From Stramenopiles sp. TOSAG23-2 (Eukaryota > Sar): a stretch of 43,938 bases of DNA. Of the stretch, positions 1 through 10,124 are shown piece after piece. A program made the translations under genes and the position numbers. Under the pieces are notes generated by a model. It was not told the DNA's origin. It did no database searches and saw only the letters and a program-made list of their open reading frames with translations. The stretch is taken from the NCBI GenBank assembly GCA_900128395.1, contig LT649295.1, positions 1 to 43,938 of the forward strand. The letters are read 5' to 3'. Each line of letters begins with the position of its first letter. Positions within the stretch are counted from its first letter, which is position 1.

Positions 1-2
1 AT

Positions 3-983
3 TTAACACCAATTGGTAAATTAGCATTTAATATATATCCAATGGGTATATTAATATTAATATGCTGGCCAATATGTATTTATATATTTCGTAACAATGA
101 AAAAAGACGTGCAAATTTTGGACCAGCAATAACGACATGTTTATTATCATTATATGCATCAATAACAAAATTTTTAATTCAATTGGTACATTGTCGAAAA
201 GTTGGAAATAAATTAATACTTCATAGTGCTCCTAAAATTATTTGTTTTGAAGATGCAAGTTGGATTTGGCAATTATTTGCAATTATCGGTATTATTGGTA
301 TTGCATTGGTACCGTATTTATTATATCGTTATTCAAAATTAAAGCGCGAGGCAGGTGGTGTAAAGAACAATCGATGGATGCTTGTAGTTACAAAATCGTA
401 TCGTGAAGATTGTTGGTGGTATACTTCAGTGGATATGGGACGTCGATTATTTTTAATTAGTATTGCTGCATTGCCAATAGACCATGAAAATAAATTGGTG
501 ATGCTTCTGTTGGGGTTTTTGTTAGTACGTACTGTGCATTCTAATTTAAAACCATTTCCACACGTATATTTAAATCATGCAGAAGATATTTGTTTGGGTT
601 TACTGGTTTTAATATCCGGAATCGCATCTTCTAGAGCTGCAAGTTTACGTAAAAACGCAGATGGCACGTATGATCATCCGATGGATTTATTTCTTTTAAT
701 TTTAGTGATGTGTCCATTTGTTGGTAGTATATTCTTTTCCGCTTGGTACACGTATATGGAACGAAAGAAAAAAAGTAAAAGTGAAGAAAATACATCAGGA
801 GATAATGTAGTGAATCGTACATGGGCACCAAATCCATTAGAAAATGCAAAGAAGAAGAAGAGTGGAGAAAGCAGAAGAACAAAAACAAACCACGCACGTG
901 ATATAGAATTAGTTGTTGATGGTCTTGGCGAGTTTCATGTTGATGCATTGAAGAAGTATAATGATGGAGAAAGAACAGATTAA
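3..983 (+). CDS. C-terminal multi-pass membrane module of a surface protein (5' partial)
   Basis: The reading frame is open from the window edge; the first ATG at 42 is internal, because the upstream codons continue without a stop. The visible 327 codons hold about six hydrophobic segments, including GILILICWPICIYIF, IIGIIGIALVPYLLY, a stretch after the WWYTSVDMGRRLFL motif, and LFLLILVMCPFVGSIFF. A charged Lys/Ser-rich cytoplasmic tail follows. No enzyme motif is seen. The pattern (Cys, TM, charged loop, W..(x)DMGRR, three TM) matches, in my reading, the C-terminal membrane block that follows Cys-rich GCC2/GCC3 ectodomains in large protist surface proteins. The ORF at 31889 carries a recognisable copy of the same block. 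The ectodomain would lie upstream of the window. It converges on the next gene with a 130-bp spacer. Confidence 0.7.
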   Translation, partial: LTPIGKLAFNIYPMGILILICWPICIYIFRNNEKRRANFGPAITTCLLSLYASITKFLIQLVHCRKVGNKLILHSAPKIICFEDASWIWQLFAIIGIIGIALVPYLLYRYSKLKREAGGVKNNRWMLVVTKSYREDCWWYTSVDMGRRLFLISIAALPIDHENKLVMLLLGFLLVRTVHSNLKPFPHVYLNHAEDICLGLLVLISGIASSRAASLRKNADGTYDHPMDLFLLILVMCPFVGSIFFSAWYTYMERKKKSKSEENTSGDNVVNRTWAPNPLENAKKKKSGESRRTKTNHARDIELVVDGLGEFHVDALKKYNDGERTD

Positions 984-1113
984 AGTGAGAGAAAGCGTGG
1001 GTTTGTTTTGAATTTTTTTACGAACGTACATTTATTCAGGGGGTATATTTTTTTTATTTTTTATCTTTTTCACACGCCCTCGCACACACACGAAAAGAAC
1101 ACACACCACATTT

Positions 1114-2904
1114 TCACAACTTTGAATTCTTTGCTGTATTATAATCCTCATTTAATTTTTCGATTCCTGCTGCTGCTGACTTTTGTACATCATCATCATT
1201 GTTGTCACGACGATTCACACTCATCTCATCAATACGTTGATTAAATAAATGAATTGGTATACTACGTCCTTTCCCTGGTTTACTCATTACTTTCACATGT
1301 GTACCTTTGGATATAATTGTTTCTGTTCCATCATTTTCAATATTATACATCGTCATACTTAAAAATGCTAACGACCCACCAGCACGATCAACACATGCAC
1401 GAGCATAAACAGTTTTACCAGGTTTTCCACCACTTAAATAATCAATATTCAATGAAACCGTACCACGATCTCTAAATTCAATTGTTTTTGTTTTTTTCCC
1501 ACTGTTGTTTAGATCATCATAAAATTGTTCATGTGCTTGCGCAGCAGATAATATCGTTGTTGTTAATGTATCTACTAATGTAGCTTGTGCACCACCATGC
1601 ATTGCTTTCATGGAATTTTGCAATGTAGGAACAACTTCTAATTTAAAAATACCAACATCTCCACCAATTTTACCTGTACCTATTGTATCTTTCCCACGTG
1701 TTGTACTAACTACTTGTAAATTTGGTGGAATTAATCCTTTATTTGCACGATTCCATTGACTAGATGATGCTCGAGCATGGCAAAAATAAGTTGCAAGTTG
1801 AAGAAAACTATGTTGGGATGTGGAGCTATGATCATTACCATTATTATTGCTAGTAGTACCTGACGACGATGATGATAAAGATAATGAAGCAGATGTGGAA
1901 GAAAAAAAATCATTACACATATTGATAATAAGATCTGGACGTTGTTGTGGAACAAAATGTGTTAATCCATCGATTTCAATATCATTTACCTTGACTATAT
2001 TGTGATTAAAACATTGTATTAATAATGGATCACATGCACTACGTTCTTTTGCACGTATTAAATCAATATTTGGTACTGTAATCTTTGATAACAATGTTCG
2101 TATATTTGCATCAGGTAAACATTCAGTTGCATACCATTCTGATTCAATATTTGGTGGACATATCAATTCATAATGAACATTATTATTAGTATTAGTATTA
2201 TCCGTATTATCATTAACATTTCTTACAACCATCACTTGTTTTAATCCATAATATATATAATCTGCTAATATAGATTTATTCCATACCGCATATGGCATTT
2301 TATTTTCAAAACGTTTATACATTTCATTTTTTTCTAAAAATTGATATTTACGTTTTAATGTACCTTTACTTGGCATGGAAAAAATAGGATCATTTCCATA
2401 TCCATTTTGAAATTTTAAATAATGTTCATTTGTAAATATTACAGGATCTAATAATACAATACGTTTAAATATTATATTTGTAGGATCAAGACCTGCTGCT
2501 GTTGCAAGAGCATGCCCACCAGCTGAATGTCCAATTCCTATTACATTGTTTATTATATTTAATTTATATAATACTGTTAAAATATCTTTACCATTATAAC
2601 CCCATAAATGTTTGTAATTTGGATATTTATTGTGAAATGTAGTTGATAGAAATTGTGATGTAGATTTACCATGTCCACGTAAATCAATTGTAAGAATACG
2701 TATATGTAATGGAATCTGATCAATTAAAAAATCCCATGTCCGGGAATGGGTACCGGTACAATGAATTAATAATAATGTTGTTGTTGTTGTTGTTGTTGTT
2801 GTTACATTGTTGGAATTGTGATAATCATATACAGCTAATTTTATATCTGGTGCAACTTCAATGGAATGTAGTTTATATGGTCTGGTGGGATTGGTTGTTT
2901 TCAT
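1114..2904 (-). CDS. Alpha/beta-hydrolase fused to hotdog-fold thioesterase
   Basis: 596 codons from the first ATG (MKTTNPTRPYK); the open frame upstream has only a GTG. Residues ~1-340 form an alpha/beta-hydrolase: oxyanion region LLLIHCTGTHSRTWD, RGHGKS, nucleophile elbow GIGHSAGGHA (Ser near 127) and the late catalytic His in GLTHFVPQQRPD. A Ser-rich linker follows. Residues ~375-580 look like a PaaI/ACOT13-type hotdog domain with KAMHGGAQATLVD, where the HGG turn and following Asp are the family signature, and later FRDRGTVSLNIDYLSGG. Both halves are esterase/thioesterase folds, so an acyl-ester or acyl-CoA substrate is likely but the substrate is not visible. No signal peptide is evident. 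A nine-residue poly-Thr from a (TTG)n-type microsatellite sits near residue 40. Frame is intact throughout. Confidence 0.82.
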   Translation of the reverse strand: MKTTNPTRPYKLHSIEVAPDIKLAVYDYHNSNNVTTTTTTTTTLLLIHCTGTHSRTWDFLIDQIPLHIRILTIDLRGHGKSTSQFLSTTFHNKYPNYKHLWGYNGKDILTVLYKLNIINNVIGIGHSAGGHALATAAGLDPTNIIFKRIVLLDPVIFTNEHYLKFQNGYGNDPIFSMPSKGTLKRKYQFLEKNEMYKRFENKMPYAVWNKSILADYIYYGLKQVMVVRNVNDNTDNTNTNNNVHYELICPPNIESEWYATECLPDANIRTLLSKITVPNIDLIRAKERSACDPLLIQCFNHNIVKVNDIEIDGLTHFVPQQRPDLIINMCNDFFSSTSASLSLSSSSSGTTSNNNGNDHSSTSQHSFLQLATYFCHARASSSQWNRANKGLIPPNLQVVSTTRGKDTIGTGKIGGDVGIFKLEVVPTLQNSMKAMHGGAQATLVDTLTTTILSAAQAHEQFYDDLNNSGKKTKTIEFRDRGTVSLNIDYLSGGKPGKTVYARACVDRAGGSLAFLSMTMYNIENDGTETIISKGTHVKVMSKPGKGRSIPIHLFNQRIDEMSVNRRDNNDDDVQKSAAAGIEKLNEDYNTAKNSKL

Positions 2905-4333
2905 TGTATAAATATGATAATACACAATGAACTTTTAAAAACTCTATTGTTATCTTTTAAATTATTATCTTCAAAAAAATTCATGACTCAAATTATACAA
3001 ATATCTATATCTATATATACCATTCCCTCTCCATAAATCCTTTTCCATTTATATACCGTCTTCCAGTCTTACCAGCTACCACAGCTTACCCAATAATTAT
3101 TTTGATGATAGGTGCATAGTAATAGTGCTGGAGTGCATAGAAGAATTTTTCAGCAGAGTATAGTTCGTCGACGATCGATCAAAAATCACTCAGTGCAAAT
3201 CAATAAAATGTGTAAAATTGATACTCTAATTTTCCATTCAAGTACAAATTATTCCAATTATTGGTCATTTGATAGGTGAAATGGTGAAAATGTGAAAATC
3301 AATAAAATGTGTAAAATTGATACTCTAATTTTCCATTCAAGTACAAATTATTCCAATTATTTGGTCATTTGATAGGTGAAATGGTGAAAATGTGCAAATC
3401 AATAAAATATGTAAAATCAATATTCTAATTTCCTCTTCAAGTACAAATAATGTGTCATTTGATAGGACAGAATCTAACCCTAATCCTAAGCATCCCTCAA
3501 ACCACCCAAGAAAGCACCCAACCCAATCGGAGGAAATTGTATTTCCATAAACAATTAAGTACAATATTCCGTATTGTCCATGATATTGGATCTTTGTGTA
3601 TCATCAGCACCACTAATTATTAATTTTAAATAAGACACATCAAATATGTTAATTTTAACATTACTATGGAAATAGTATTATAATCAACCTTCCCCACAGT
3701 TACTCACCTACCTCCTTTCAACTTATTATACCATTATATCATTTTTAATTAGAAATATCCGCAATTATATCGGGACACGCGGAGCTTTTATGAGCTATTA
3801 CAATTACATAGCATCGGAATACCATATTTTGATGACCGAAATTACATAACTAATTGATTTTTATATAAATATCCGGTAGTATAAAGCTTTCCACTTTCCA
3901 AATAGCATATGCTCAGGTCGGAACACACGACTATCACAGCACAATTTTCGTTCCGCTTTAACCCTACTCTACAACTCTAGTCTAATGTTATTCGTATCCT
4001 ATTTTCGCATAATCTACCTAAGGCATGGATTTTGTTTTTCCCACGGACGGATTTCCATCTCCCAGATCTCTAGTTCGAAGTAGGCCTTAGTATGGTAATG
4101 ATAATAATTTCATGTATAAAAATCCATGATATTTCAATATAAAACCACCTTCATCTAGATATGCATCAAATCTATTTTTTATAGTAAAAATGCATTGTTA
4201 ATTGAATGAACGATCGACACCGACAGATGTAGAGAGAGAGAGAGAGATCAAGAACACGCACACATTTTCAATATAGTAATATAATAATAACAATTCAAAG
4301 AGACCCATATATATATTGTATAATATAATAATC
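2905..4333. other. Divergent intergenic region with tandem repeat
   Basis: This 1.4-kb spacer separates the divergently transcribed hydrolase and ATP synthase genes and presumably contains both promoters. It holds the ~99-bp tandem repeat listed separately, a short CCCTAA-like stretch near 3475, and a (GA)n run near 4232-4247 about 90 bp before the ATP synthase start. No convincing coding frame or RNA gene was seen. Confidence 0.6.
3193..3470. repeat. ~99-bp tandem repeat, about 2.7 copies
   Basis: The phrase AATCAATAAAATGTGTAAAA recurs with starts spaced 99 and 100 bases apart (near 3197, 3296 and 3396). Copies 1 and 2 are almost identical (one extra T in the run near 3361). Copy 3 carries substitutions and an internal deletion but keeps TTCAAGTACAAAT and GTCATTTGATAGG. 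The near identity of the first two copies points to recent duplication. Confidence 0.9.
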
Positions 4334-5947
4334 ATGTTTAATCAAGTTGTGAAACGAACGGCGACCAGTGTCGGTGCAAGAACATTTGTAACAAAATCCA
4401 TGCCAGCACTTAATATCTCCGCTGGGGAATTAAGTTCTATTTTGGAATCCAGAATCAGTAACTATGGCAAAGAAGCATCTGCAGCTGTTGATGAGATCGG
4501 TAAAGTTTTCTCCGTTGGTGACGGTATTGCACGTGTATACGGTTTGGACAAAGTACAAGCAGGGGAGATGGTTGAATTCAGTTGCGGTATCAAAGGTATG
4601 GCACTTAACTTGGAAAACGATAACGTAGGTATCGTTATCTTCGGTGATGACCGAGAAATTTTGGAAGGTGACGTTGTGAAACGTACCAAAGCTATTGTGG
4701 ATGTACCAGTAGGCATGGGATTATTAGGCCGTGTGGTAGATGGTTTAGGGGAGCCAATTGATGGCGCTGGACCAATCGATGCAGCAAGCCGCCAACGTGT
4801 AGAAATCAAAGCACCAGGTATCTTGGCACGTAAATCCGTACATGAGCCGGTACAAACTGGTTTAAAAGCTGTTGATTCTTTAATCCCTATTGGACGTGGA
4901 CAACGTGAATTGATCATTGGTGACCGTCAAACTGGTAAAACTGCTGTTGCCGTAGACTGCATGATCAACCAACGTGCATTGCACGACGCTGGCGATGAGA
5001 GCAAATCGTTGTATTGCTTATACGTTGCTGTTGGACAAAAAAGATCCACCGTTGCACAAATCCAAGCCACTTTGGAAGAAAAAAATGCTTTTGGTTATTG
5101 TGTTATTATTGCAGCAACTGCATCTGATAGTGCACCATTGCAATTTTTAGCACCATACACTGGATGTACCATGGGTGAATATTTCCGTGACAATGCAAAA
5201 CATGCAGTTATTTTCTACGATGATTTAAGTAAACAAGCTGTTGCATACAGACAAATGAGTTTATTATTGCGTCGTCCACCAGGCCGTGAGGCATACCCAG
5301 GGGATGTTTTCTACTTGCATAGTCGTTTATTGGAACGTGCATCTAAAATGTCCGATGAACTTGGTGCTGGTTCCTTGACCTCCTTGCCAGTTATTGAAAC
5401 ACAAGCTGGTGATGTATCGGCATACATTCCAACCAATGTTATTTCCATTACCGATGGACAAATTTTCCTTGAACAAGAATTATTCAATCAAGGTGTACGC
5501 CCAGCTGTAAATGTTGGTTTATCAGTTAGTCGTGTTGGTTCCGCTGCACAAATGAAAGCTATGAAACAAGTATCGGGTACTTTGAAGCTTGACTTGGCAC
5601 AGTACCGTGAAGTTGCTGCATTCGCACAGTTCGGTTCTGATTTGGACGCTGCTACACAACAACAGTTAAATCGTGGTGCACGTCTTGTTGAAATGTTAAA
5701 ACAAGACCAATATGTTCCTATGGACATTGCAGAACAAGTTGTACTTTTATTCGCTGGCGTTCGTGGTTACCTAGATACCGTTGCTGTTGAAGACATTTTA
5801 ACTTTTGAAACATCATGGATTAAATTCGTCAACTCCAACCATTCAGATATCTTAGATACAATCAGAAAAGAAGGAGAAATCTCATCAGCATTGGAAGAAA
5901 AATTAGGTGGTATCTGCCAAAGTTACGTTGATAGTTTCACTGCATAA
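4334..5947 (+). CDS. ATP5F1A: Mitochondrial F1 ATP synthase subunit alpha
   Basis: Complete 537-residue F1 alpha subunit, the non-catalytic nucleotide-binding subunit of mitochondrial ATP synthase. The start is the ATG beginning [12 protein letters not shown]; codons upstream have only a TTG. Residues ~1-25 are basic and hydroxylated ([18 protein letters not shown]), as expected of a mitochondrial presequence, so the gene is nuclear. The beta-barrel domain follows ([20 protein letters not shown]), then the P-loop [26 protein letters not shown], the [29 protein letters not shown] block and the alpha-type C-terminal bundle. No intron. Third codon positions use more C/G than neighbouring genes, consistent with high expression. 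Confidence 0.98.
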   Translation: MFNQVVKRTATSVGARTFVTKSMPALNISAGELSSILESRISNYGKEASAAVDEIGKVFSVGDGIARVYGLDKVQAGEMVEFSCGIKGMALNLENDNVGIVIFGDDREILEGDVVKRTKAIVDVPVGMGLLGRVVDGLGEPIDGAGPIDAASRQRVEIKAPGILARKSVHEPVQTGLKAVDSLIPIGRGQRELIIGDRQTGKTAVAVDCMINQRALHDAGDESKSLYCLYVAVGQKRSTVAQIQATLEEKNAFGYCVIIAATASDSAPLQFLAPYTGCTMGEYFRDNAKHAVIFYDDLSKQAVAYRQMSLLLRRPPGREAYPGDVFYLHSRLLERASKMSDELGAGSLTSLPVIETQAGDVSAYIPTNVISITDGQIFLEQELFNQGVRPAVNVGLSVSRVGSAAQMKAMKQVSGTLKLDLAQYREVAAFAQFGSDLDAATQQQLNRGARLVEMLKQDQYVPMDIAEQVVLLFAGVRGYLDTVAVEDILTFETSWIKFVNSNHSDILDTIRKEGEISSALEEKLGGICQSYVDSFTA

Positions 5948-6445
5948 GTAGTTTTTTTTTTCATATATATATATATATATATGTAAAATGTTATTTCTTT
6001 TGTATGTGTGTCGTTTTCATCACACGGATATTTTTTAAAGAATACCACATCTATATATATATACATGATAATATGAAAAAAGTACAAAAAGTAGTGTTTG
6101 GTAAACGTTTTAAAATATATGTTTACAAAAATATGGATAGTATTAAAAAGGAAAAAAACAAAAATAAAACAATTAAAACAACACACCAAAAAGAAAAAAA
6201 TTTAAAAAATAATAATATAAATTAAATTAAAAGTGTTGTATTATTGATAATAAAAAAGTTTTCCGTACGTTTTATTTATATTTTATATTCTACTTGTGTA
6301 CATACACTCACCCAACAGAGTAATATCCCCAGTATTTTTATATAAAATTTCTCCTCTCGTTCACCACCGTGCACTTTTATCCCTATCTTTTCATTAATAC
6401 ACACTAAACAACCTCTGCCCTCTAAACGCACATCATCACCAACAC
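5948..6445. other. Convergent intergenic region
   Basis: This 3'-to-3' spacer contains T-rich and (TA)n tracts, including ATATATATATATATATATG soon after the ATP synthase stop, and A-rich sequence near 6120-6230. No gene is supported; short open frames are low-complexity. Confidence 0.5.
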
Positions 6446-8377
6446 TCATTGGTTTAATAAATTCTTTACATGCCTTAACACTTTTGATAATTTATATCGT
6501 TTACTAGGATTAGGTCGTAACATGCATGTAATTAAATCACAAAATTCAATGGAATATTCATTACCATATGGGGAACATCGATCCTCTGGAAATGGTGCAT
6601 TCCCATTTAATAAAGCTAATTTCATAAAACCTTGTGTTCGATGTTCAAATGGCGAATGACCAAATGCCATGGCAAATAATGTTCCACCTAAACTAAATAC
6701 ATCACTACGTCCATCAACATCTACATCTAATTGAACTTCAGTTAATTCTGGTGCACGATAAGGTGGACTGCATTTCGATGCAGCTAAATCTTGTAAATTT
6801 AAAACATCTTTTCTGGTCCTAACTTGTACTTTTAATTGTGCCGTACTGCCTAAGTCCATTAAAATTGGTATCATCCTTTCCGATGGCTGACCAGTCTCTT
6901 GATCATAATCAAATAATAATACATTATGTGGTTTAATATCACGATGTGCATATCCTTTTTTATGCATGAATTTCACAGCTTCGCAAATTTTTTCAAACAA
7001 ACGCAATGCTTCCATTTCTGGAAATGGCCATCCTTTCCCATTATTATTACTTCTTTGATTTTCCAATGCATCTTCAATTAAATCAAACAAGGAACCATGT
7101 TTTGCTAATGGCAATAAAATATTAATTTCTTGCATATTTTTACTACGTGGAGATGGTAAAATAGATGCATCAACGATTTTCATGATATTTGGATGATCTA
7201 ATTCACGATGTACTTTCATTTCCCATTTTGCTTCATCCAATTGTTCCCTTGTTTGTGCAACCATTTTTTTCAATGCATATTTACGTCCATTCCCAGTTTC
7301 ATCATCTCGTACTAAATATACTTTTGAAAAACCACCTTCCGCTAATTCTTTTTCTACAATCACTTTATATCTACCAACTTGTACAGATTCATCTTGTGAG
7401 ACGACGGATAATACAGAACCAGCAATTGCTTTTGTTGCACTAAATACATTCCAAAATCCTTTTTTCACTGTTTCAACTGTTGATGAACCATCGTTATTCT
7501 GATTATTGTTGCTGTTATCACTATTATCATTCGTCGTCGTCGTCGTCGTCGTGGCAGTAGTATTATATTTACGTTGTAATGTTGCAAAAAGTTCATCTTC
7601 CCTACCAGCAAATCGTTCTAAAATTTCATCAATTGAATTTATTTTTTCTGGATTATGAACCGAATAAAATTGATATAATTGACGATAATACCTATCTCGA
7701 TCTTCCGCGGTTGTTTCTTGTCGTTGTCTACTACCATTATTTTTATTATTATTTTTATCAGATTGTTTCTTTTTTTTTTTATTACTTTTTTTACTACTAC
7801 TTTTAAATTGACTACTAATTTTACCACTTATAGAAGAGGCAACATTTTTAATACCAGTCTTTAATTTATTTGCATTTGCAGCAACATTTGTTGCTGCATT
7901 GCTTGAAAAATTAGCCCATCCACTATCATTACCAATTGCATCTTGTACAATACTATTGGTATCGACAAAATTATTAGTGCCAGATAGACGACGTGGGATG
8001 TTATTTCGTTGTCCTTCTTGATTATCATTATTTTGTACAAAACCTTCATTATCAGGCATTTTAACTTGTGCAGCAATTGTACCATTTTTTTGAATAGGTA
8101 ATGGTGTAGTTGGATCAGTTATTTGTACCCATATACTTTTTGATTCTTTTGTATTATCTGGTGGTGCTTTAAATGTAAAAATTAACTTTTCCCCATACCC
8201 ATGCAATGGAAAACAACGTAAAAAATCACGATACAACACTACGGAATTTCTATCACTTTTTATTTTAAAAGCATTGTAACCATTTTTTTTTACATCTTCA
8301 TCATCTACATTTATAATTGTATATAATACACATGTTGTTTTAAAACCTTCACCACCAGATGCTGATAAAGATGCCAT
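6446..8377 (-). CDS. DIX-like N-terminus plus STK16-like (NAK family) protein kinase
   Basis: 643 codons. Residues ~10-110 resemble a DIX domain, the head-to-tail polymerising fold of Dishevelled/Axin: FKIKSDRNSVVLYRDFL, LIFTFKAPP, SIWVQITDPTTPLPI, NGTIAAQVKMP. A disordered linker (~115-325) contains Lys-, Asn- and Thr-runs. The kinase domain covers ~330-640: glycine loop ELAEGGFSKVYLV, Lys in YALKKM, HRDIKPHN catalytic loop, DLG instead of DFG in MDLGSTA, then DLAASKCSPPYRAPEL and DGRSDVFSLGGTLFAM. DLG and the L.LQD.AA..C...YRAPEL block are typical of STK16 and related NAK kinases, and all catalytic residues are present, so it should be active on Ser/Thr. The DIX call is by pattern only. The linker microsatellites make its length likely to vary. 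Confidence 0.85.
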   Translation of the reverse strand: MASLSASGGEGFKTTCVLYTIINVDDEDVKKNGYNAFKIKSDRNSVVLYRDFLRCFPLHGYGEKLIFTFKAPPDNTKESKSIWVQITDPTTPLPIQKNGTIAAQVKMPDNEGFVQNNDNQEGQRNNIPRRLSGTNNFVDTNSIVQDAIGNDSGWANFSSNAATNVAANANKLKTGIKNVASSISGKISSQFKSSSKKSNKKKKKQSDKNNNKNNGSRQRQETTAEDRDRYYRQLYQFYSVHNPEKINSIDEILERFAGREDELFATLQRKYNTTATTTTTTTNDNSDNSNNNQNNDGSSTVETVKKGFWNVFSATKAIAGSVLSVVSQDESVQVGRYKVIVEKELAEGGFSKVYLVRDDETGNGRKYALKKMVAQTREQLDEAKWEMKVHRELDHPNIMKIVDASILPSPRSKNMQEINILLPLAKHGSLFDLIEDALENQRSNNNGKGWPFPEMEALRLFEKICEAVKFMHKKGYAHRDIKPHNVLLFDYDQETGQPSERMIPILMDLGSTAQLKVQVRTRKDVLNLQDLAASKCSPPYRAPELTEVQLDVDVDGRSDVFSLGGTLFAMAFGHSPFEHRTQGFMKLALLNGNAPFPEDRCSPYGNEYSIEFCDLITCMLRPNPSKRYKLSKVLRHVKNLLNQ

Positions 8378-8759
8378 TGTCTATATATGTATATATGTAT
8401 GTATGTATATTGTTATTCAAAACTTAATTATCTTGTTTTGTTAATATGATGATATAATGATTATTATTGCAATATATTATTGATTTATCCTGTTTTTGTT
8501 TCTGTTTTCTCCTCATATATCTATATTTTCCTATACCACTTCTTCTTCTTCAATTTTTTACATAAAAAATGGTTCTTTTCCGTGTGCATGCATAGAAGAA
8601 ATAGATCTCACAAGAGATACAATCATCGGATACACCACTAGGGAACACATCAACTATACATATATATTATCATTGGAACTATTTTATGTTGAATATACAA
8701 CCGACGTTAAAATAAAAACCAAGATAGATATATTTTGGTTTCAACGAAAGAAGAAAAAA

Positions 8760-8798
<39 letters not shown>

Positions 8799-8806
8799 TA
8801 ATAAAG

Positions 8807-8903
<97 letters not shown>

Positions 8904-8959
8904 TAATAAAGATTCATTCTTCAATTCGACAATTTGTTTTAAAAATAATATATAATAAC
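8378..8959. other. Divergent promoter region with long (TA)n
   Basis: This spacer lies between the divergent kinase and PhyH genes. It contains GTATATAT-type repeats at 8380-8410 and the long TA tract at ~8757-8900. No coding gene is supported; an apparent in-frame extension of the PhyH gene through the TA tract encodes only Tyr-Ile repeats and begins without ATG. Confidence 0.6.
8757..8914. repeat. (TA)n microsatellite with duplicated flank
   Basis: Almost pure alternating TA. It is interrupted by TATACAATTAATAAAGATT at 8791-8809 and again, with the same 19 bases, about 105 bases downstream ending near 8914. The TA block plus this flank has therefore been duplicated in tandem immediately before the PhyH gene start. 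Confidence 0.9.
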
Positions 8960-9895
8960 ATGTTTCAAAGGAGGACGATAATGATGATGATGAAAAAGAA
9001 ATCGAAAACAAATAATATTCATAATCATATTATAAATAATAATGTTGAAAAACGAAGAATGTTTAGTTTAAATAGTAATAATGAATATATTGTATCTGAG
9101 GAACAAAAACAAGCATTTCATGAAAATGGTTATATAACATTAACAAATGTATTAACTGAAGAGGAAATGATAGAACTTGAACAAGTCTATGATGAATTTA
9201 ATAAAGGGGAAAGAAATTCCAATATTGATTTTGGAAAGGATATCGGGGACATGTCACAAGGTCAAGACACTGCAAGGGAAGATTTTAATATGATTAATAT
9301 TAACATACCATGTACACATGATCCATCATGGGCGAACAATATCTTTGAACAAAAAGCAAGAATAATATCAAAACAACTTCATGGTTCCAATATGGAAAAA
9401 GATTATGAACAATTATTAACTAAATTACCTAACCGTCCAAATGCAATCTTTCCAATGCATCAAGATATGGCATATTGGCCGAAGCAATCAAATATACGAA
9501 CCGATACATGTACAGTTAGTTTAGCATTAAATGATGCAGGAATTGAAAATGGTTGTTTAGTTGTATTGCCATCGTCGCATTTAAATAAACAATTATATGG
9601 TGATCATTTTGCAATAGTAGAAGAAGGTGAAGGGGAACGTGCGATTGAATTGAAATTAAAAGATGGTGATGAAGATCGTTTAATTCCATGCCCAGTCAAA
9701 CGTGGGGATGTTACCGTACATGATGAATGGATTGTACATGGAAGTAGTGGAAATTCAAGTAATGTACCACGAAAAACATATGTAGTTGCATTTCGAGATA
9801 ATGAAATGATTGAATATGAACGTAAACATGGATTTCATCATTCGTATAACGATGAACCAGATGTATTGCAAAATATACGAAAAGGTGTTATATAA
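8960..9895 (+). CDS. Phytanoyl-CoA dioxygenase (PhyH) family protein
   Basis: 311 codons from the first ATG ([14 protein letters not shown]). Member of the non-haem Fe(II)/2-oxoglutarate PhyH family. N-terminal hallmark: [18 protein letters not shown]. Iron ligands are the HxD pair in [11 protein letters not shown] (near residue 168) and the distal His in [11 protein letters not shown] (near 259). The 2-oxoglutarate-binding Arg is probably that in [22 protein letters not shown] and [11 protein letters not shown] are also typical. The first ~45 residues are basic and Asn-rich and could be an organelle-targeting sequence; a later Met (MFSLNSNN) could instead be the start. Substrate is not predictable; relatives oxidise lipids or small metabolites. 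No intron. Confidence 0.88.
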   Translation: MFQRRTIMMMMKKKSKTNNIHNHIINNNVEKRRMFSLNSNNEYIVSEEQKQAFHENGYITLTNVLTEEEMIELEQVYDEFNKGERNSNIDFGKDIGDMSQGQDTAREDFNMININIPCTHDPSWANNIFEQKARIISKQLHGSNMEKDYEQLLTKLPNRPNAIFPMHQDMAYWPKQSNIRTDTCTVSLALNDAGIENGCLVVLPSSHLNKQLYGDHFAIVEEGEGERAIELKLKDGDEDRLIPCPVKRGDVTVHDEWIVHGSSGNSSNVPRKTYVVAFRDNEMIEYERKHGFHHSYNDEPDVLQNIRKGVI

Positions 9896-10124
9896 AAAAT
9901 GAATTTTTTATGCGCATATCATACGAAGTAGATTTTAACTTTTTTAACACATGCACATTATTTTAGAGTTTTAAAAGTTTTTAGGTTTACCCCTTTTTCA
10001 CACAATCCCTCAAATCATTATCATCGTTTTCTACTCCTCTCCCTTTTGGTCGTTCGCTCTGCATCTCATCAGTCTTTTTCAATTTACTGTGTGTGTGTGT
10101 CATTAAATAGTGTTGTCTCTAAGA

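Noticed and set aside
3470-3500. Telomere-like CTAACCCTAATCCTAAG
   Set aside because: Only one or two imperfect units; could be chance. Not evidence of a chromosome end or a former telomere.
4040-4100. Possible tRNA T-loop (CTAGTTCGAAGTAGG)
   Set aside because: No matching acceptor stem, anticodon arm or D-arm could be found around it.
7639-8085. Extra open frames overlapping the kinase linker
   Set aside because: Shadows of the low-complexity Lys/Asn-rich linker in other frames.
8735-8959. N-terminal extension of the PhyH protein through the TA tract (Tyr-Ile repeats)
   Set aside because: Begins without ATG and encodes only the (TA)n repeat; the ATG at 8960 precedes all conserved sequence.
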